Positions 6,533 to 7,372 of a stretch of 7,372 nucleotides of DNA are shown here, in pieces (positions within the stretch are counted from its first letter, which is position 1; each line of letters opens with the position of its first letter). The notes under the pieces are model-generated. The model was not told the origin of the DNA. It ran no database searches and saw nothing but the letters and a program-made list of their open reading frames with translations. This DNA is from JBJXGC01 sp046154545 (GTDB lineage Bacteria > Chloroflexota > Dehalococcoidia > Tepidiformales > Tepidiformaceae). The stretch is from the NCBI GenBank assembly GCA_046154545.1, contig JBJXGC010000212.1, forward strand, positions 1-7,372. Direction: 5' to 3'. The translations under genes and the position numbers were made by a program.

Positions 6533-6553
6533 GGATCCGGTAGGCTGTGGCCT

Positions 6554-7372
6554 GTGCGAATCGGTGCCCACGTCTCCTCCGCCGGCGGCCCCGCGAACGT
6601 CTTCCCGCGGGCGGCGGAGATCGGCGCTGAGGCCGTCCAGCTCTTCATTTCCGCGCCCCAGCAGTGGCGCCTGCCGGCGCTCACCGGCGAGCAGGTGGCG
6701 GCCTTCCGCGAGGCGAAGGCGGCCGCGGACATCCCCGCCTTCTTCCACGGCGTCTACCTCATGAACTTCGGCAGTCAGGACCCGGCGATCCTCGAGAAGT
6801 CGGTCGCCTCGCTCGCCTCCTACCTCGATTGGGCGCCAAAGCTGGATGTCGTGGGCCCGGTCTTCCACGTCGGCAGCCACCTCGGTCTCGGCTTTGAGGC
6901 CGTCCTCTCCCAGATCTGCCAGCTGCTTCGCCAGGCGATGGAGACAGCCCCGAACGGCGCCCGCGTCATCCTCGAGACCAACGCCGGCCAGGGCAACTGC
7001 GTCGGCCGCACCTTCGCCGAACTCGGTGCGATCATCAAAGGCCTCGACAACGACCACCGCCTCGGCGTCTGTATCGACACCTGCCACGTCTTCGCCATGG
7101 GCTACGACATCGCCTCGCGTGAGGGCTGCGAGCTGGCGATGGAGGAGTTCGACCGCGAGATCGGCTTCGACCGCCTCGTCTGCGTCCACGCGAACGACAG
7201 CAAGATGCCCCTGGGGGGCGTCCGTGACCGCCACGAGAACATCGGCGACGGCCACATCGGCCTCGACGGCTTCCGCACGGTGATGTCGCACCGCGCCTTC
7301 GCCGATGTGCCCTTCCTGCTCGAAGTGCCAGGCATCGAGGACAAAGGCCCGGACGCCGAGAACGTCCGCCGC
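6554..7372 (+). CDS. nfo: Endonuclease IV, AP endonuclease (partial, C-terminus off right edge)
   Basis: The first 273 residues of an Nfo-type enzyme, which cuts the DNA backbone 5' of abasic sites in base-excision repair. The start RIGAHVSSAGG is the family's N-terminal signature. All nine ligands of the three-zinc site are recognisable: H65 (HGVYLMN), H105 (FHVGSH), E141 (LETNAGQG), D175 and H178 (IDTCH), H212 (VHANDSK), D225 and H227 (RDRHENIG) and E257 (LLEVPG). They align with the E. coli set at a constant offset of four residues. Full-length homologues are about 280-285 residues, so only a few codons are missing. The GTG at 6554 gives the expected N-terminus and has GGTAGG about 9 nt upstream; an in-frame GTG at 6527 is possible but less likely. 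It is divergent from the phosphoesterase, with no visible functional link. Confidence 0.95.
   Translation, partial: MRIGAHVSSAGGPANVFPRAAEIGAEAVQLFISAPQQWRLPALTGEQVAAFREAKAAADIPAFFHGVYLMNFGSQDPAILEKSVASLASYLDWAPKLDVVGPVFHVGSHLGLGFEAVLSQICQLLRQAMETAPNGARVILETNAGQGNCVGRTFAELGAIIKGLDNDHRLGVCIDTCHVFAMGYDIASREGCELAMEEFDREIGFDRLVCVHANDSKMPLGGVRDRHENIGDGHIGLDGFRTVMSHRAFADVPFLLEVPGIEDKGPDAENVRR

Noticed and set aside
6503..7291. 262-codon minus-strand open frame opposite nfo
   Set aside because: Endonuclease IV on the plus strand has every zinc ligand; the opposite frame shows no known motif and an Asp/Glu/Ala/Val-skewed composition.

Overview
The window is gene-dense, high-GC bacterial DNA with six protein-coding genes, two of which are cut by the window edges. 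I see no rRNA, tRNA, CRISPR array, insertion sequence or phage gene. Strong G/C bias at third codon positions, GTG/TTG starts, a Pro/Ala/Thr-rich sigma-factor tail and an apparently leaderless promoter point to a high-GC lineage such as Chloroflexota, Actinomycetota or Deinococcota. I lean weakly to Chloroflexota on general protein flavour; nothing in the window proves the phylum.

Layout, left to right. (1) 1-1344, minus strand, running off the left edge: an ECF-type sigma factor fused to a zinc-finger-like motif, one predicted membrane helix and a long Pro/Ala/Thr/Ser-rich tail. (2) 1436-4390, minus strand: a copper-resistance operon transcribed csoR-copZ-copA, encoding a CsoR-family repressor, a CopZ-like chaperone and a Cu(I) P-type ATPase. 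(3) 4487-6490, minus strand: a phosphoesterase of the phospholipase C / AcpA family with an extra N-terminal beta-rich domain and no visible signal peptide. (4) 6554-7372, plus strand, running off the right edge: endonuclease IV, divergent from the phosphoesterase and separated from it by 63 bp.

The copper operon is the clearest functional unit. A sigma70-like promoter just upstream of csoR carries an ATAGGG-TACCC-CCCTAT inverted repeat in its spacer and overlapping its -10 box, as expected for a copper-relieved, autoregulated CsoR operator. The -10 box lies so close to the csoR ATG that the message should be leaderless. CopZ would carry Cu(I) to CopA, which would export it. The CsoR has a Cys-His-His ligand set instead of the usual Cys-His-Cys, and CopA has an unusual C-terminal extension with a likely ninth membrane helix and a His/Asp-containing tail.

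No wholly new multi-gene system is evident. The most interesting points are the membrane-tethered sigma factor, the operator and leaderless start of csoR with its variant ligand set, and the atypical ends of CopA and of the phosphoesterase.
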